A stretch of 64,000 nucleotides of DNA, taken from assembly GCA_027306915.1 (NCBI GenBank), contig DAHUYW010000012.1:44551-108550 (forward strand), given 5' to 3'. The notes beneath the pieces are model-generated. The model was not told where the DNA came from and ran no database searches. It saw only the letters and a program-made list of their open reading frames with translations. Shown here one piece after another: positions 63,402-64,000 of this stretch. Source of the stretch: Spirochaetales bacterium. Its GTDB lineage: Bacteria > Spirochaetota > Spirochaetia > DAHUYW01. Made by a program: the position numbers and the translations under genes. How positions within the stretch are numbered: position 1 is the first letter of the stretch; every line of letters begins with the position of its first letter.

Positions 63402-63515
63402 CGCTGATCTCTCGTGGGCTAGGGGCCTTCAAAGCGTATGCCGCGCCGCGGCTCGGTAACCAGCAACCCGAAACGCCAGGTGGGTTTCTGCCTGAGGCAG
63501 AGCTCCTGAAAATGG

Positions 63516-63534
63516 AAAAAGCCTCCGGGCAGGC
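63516..63534 (-). terminator. Probable terminator of the rRNA operon
   Basis: On the minus strand GCCTGCCCGGAGGC (63534-63521) can form a short GCCT/AGGC stem and is followed directly by TTTTT (63520-63516). It lies about 65 bases downstream of the 5S gene and is correctly oriented to end the rrn transcript. Confidence 0.5.
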
Positions 63535-63543
63535 ATCCTACCT

Positions 63544-63578
63544 CGCAAGAACGCGACGTGGCTTGCGGGTCTTTTTTT
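63544..63578 (+). terminator. Hairpin with U-run on the plus strand beside the rRNA operon
   Basis: CGCAAG (63544-63549) and CTTGCG (63562-63567) can pair, and TTTTTTT follows at 63572-63578. As a plus-strand terminator it would stop antisense transcription from entering the 5S gene. On the minus strand the same hairpin precedes the rrn terminator at 63516-63534. Confidence 0.5.
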
Positions 63579-63597
63579 GCCGTTCGGGCAAAGAAAA

Positions 63598-63716
<119 letters not shown>

Positions 63717-63742
63717 CATACATGATGCCTTGTGGTTGGGTT

Positions 63743-63781
63743 GGTCCGCAGTCGCGGGGAGTGCTCCCCGGCCGACGGACC
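63743..63781 (-). other. Processing-type hairpin in the 23S-5S spacer
   Basis: GGTCCG (63743-63748) pairs with CGGACC (63776-63781) around an inner GGGGA-GTGC-TCCCC hairpin. A GCCTGCC/GGCAGGC pair follows nearer the 23S end. Such stems between 23S and 5S are plausible RNase III-type processing sites. No tRNA lies in the spacer. Confidence 0.4.
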
Positions 63782-63871
63782 CGCCTGTGAGCCGCGCGCC
63801 TGCCTGCGCCCGCTTTCAAGGCAGGCGGCGCACTTCGGGCATGCGGTCAAAAGAAGGGCTAAAAAATAATA

Positions 63872-64000
63872 TGGTCAAGCCGCACGGTAGATTAGTACTG
63901 GTCGGCTGAATGCGTTACCGCACGTACACCGCCAGCCTATCAACCAGATATTCTCTCTGGTACCTTCAGGGCACTTACGTGCCAGGGATGTCTCATCTTG
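63872..64000 (-). rRNA. rrl: 23S ribosomal RNA, 3' end (partial)
   Basis: The minus strand entering at 64000 contains the conserved 23S 3'-terminal region: CAAGATGAGACATCCCTGGC, then GTAAGTGCCCTGAAGG, and TACTAATCTACCGTGCGGCT with a CTTGACC end near 63872. The rest of the gene is outside the window. The exact 3' end is estimated from the expected pairing of the terminal CTTGACC with the gene's GGTCAAG 5' end. Confidence 0.92.

Noticed and set aside
63717..63871. A tRNA in the 23S-5S spacer
   Set aside because: The spacer folds into stems but has no T-loop GTTCGA-type sequence or cloverleaf.

Overview
The window is GC-rich bacterial chromosomal DNA with dense, mostly minus-strand operons and an rRNA operon entering from the right edge. 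The source is probably a spirochaete (Spirochaetota). The three sugar-binding proteins have non-lipoprotein signal peptides followed by the Gly/Ser/Gln-Lys-Glu mature ends common in that group (TGQKEA, NGSQEH, GGSKEG), and there is a eukaryote-type hexokinase and a large protein (43611-45710) of a type I associate with spirochaetes. This assignment is inference. I saw no CRISPR array, insertion sequence, phage gene or tRNA.

Region 1 (1-8300) looks like a D-apionate/D-apionolactone utilisation locus. It has a probable lactonase (apnL), oxidoisomerase (apnO) and 3-oxo-isoapionate decarboxylase (oiaC) in one operon, an FCD-type GntR regulator, a ribose-type binding protein, and an unusual ABC protein in which the tandem ATPase and the permease are one polypeptide. 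Region 2 (8430-19800) is a paralogous locus with a second binding protein, a second ATPase-permease fusion, a separate permease and a second, closely similar GntR regulator. Its enzymes differ: two cyclase-family hydrolases, two SDR dehydrogenases, an FAD oxidoreductase and a decayed zinc alcohol dehydrogenase. Promoters in both loci share TTGACA-N16/17-TAnnnT followed by a GATGTCTRATGTT-like element, which suggests common or cross-talking control.

Region 3 (19800-23460) holds small hypothetical proteins, a secreted proline-rich protein, a hemerythrin-domain protein and a lipoprotein. Region 4 (23486-36080) is glycoside use: a CUT1 binding protein and two permeases without an ATPase, a GH36 alpha-galactosidase, a GH1 beta-glycosidase, a frameshifted GPH symporter, and ribokinase, FGGY-kinase and hexokinase genes, with a deoC remnant upstream of the hexokinase.

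Region 5 (36400-48730) is mixed: an envelope lipoprotein, lspA, a fatty-acid-hydroxylase-like membrane protein, a class II aldolase, a HAD/AIR-synthase-like fusion, two envelope proteins, an SRAP protein, the large conserved protein, a beta-hydroxyacid dehydrogenase coupled to a YjjG-like HAD phosphatase, and malic enzyme. Region 6 (48790-53730) is a complete branched-chain amino-acid ABC operon (livJ-livH-livM-livG-livF). Region 7 (53789-64000) carries a D-lactate-dehydrogenase-like enzyme divergent from glycerate 2-kinase, an rrf2-cysK-metY sulfur operon, glutamine-dependent NAD synthetase with an apparently leaderless mRNA, a KamA-type radical SAM aminomutase, a methyltransferase, and the 5S and 3' end of 23S rRNA.
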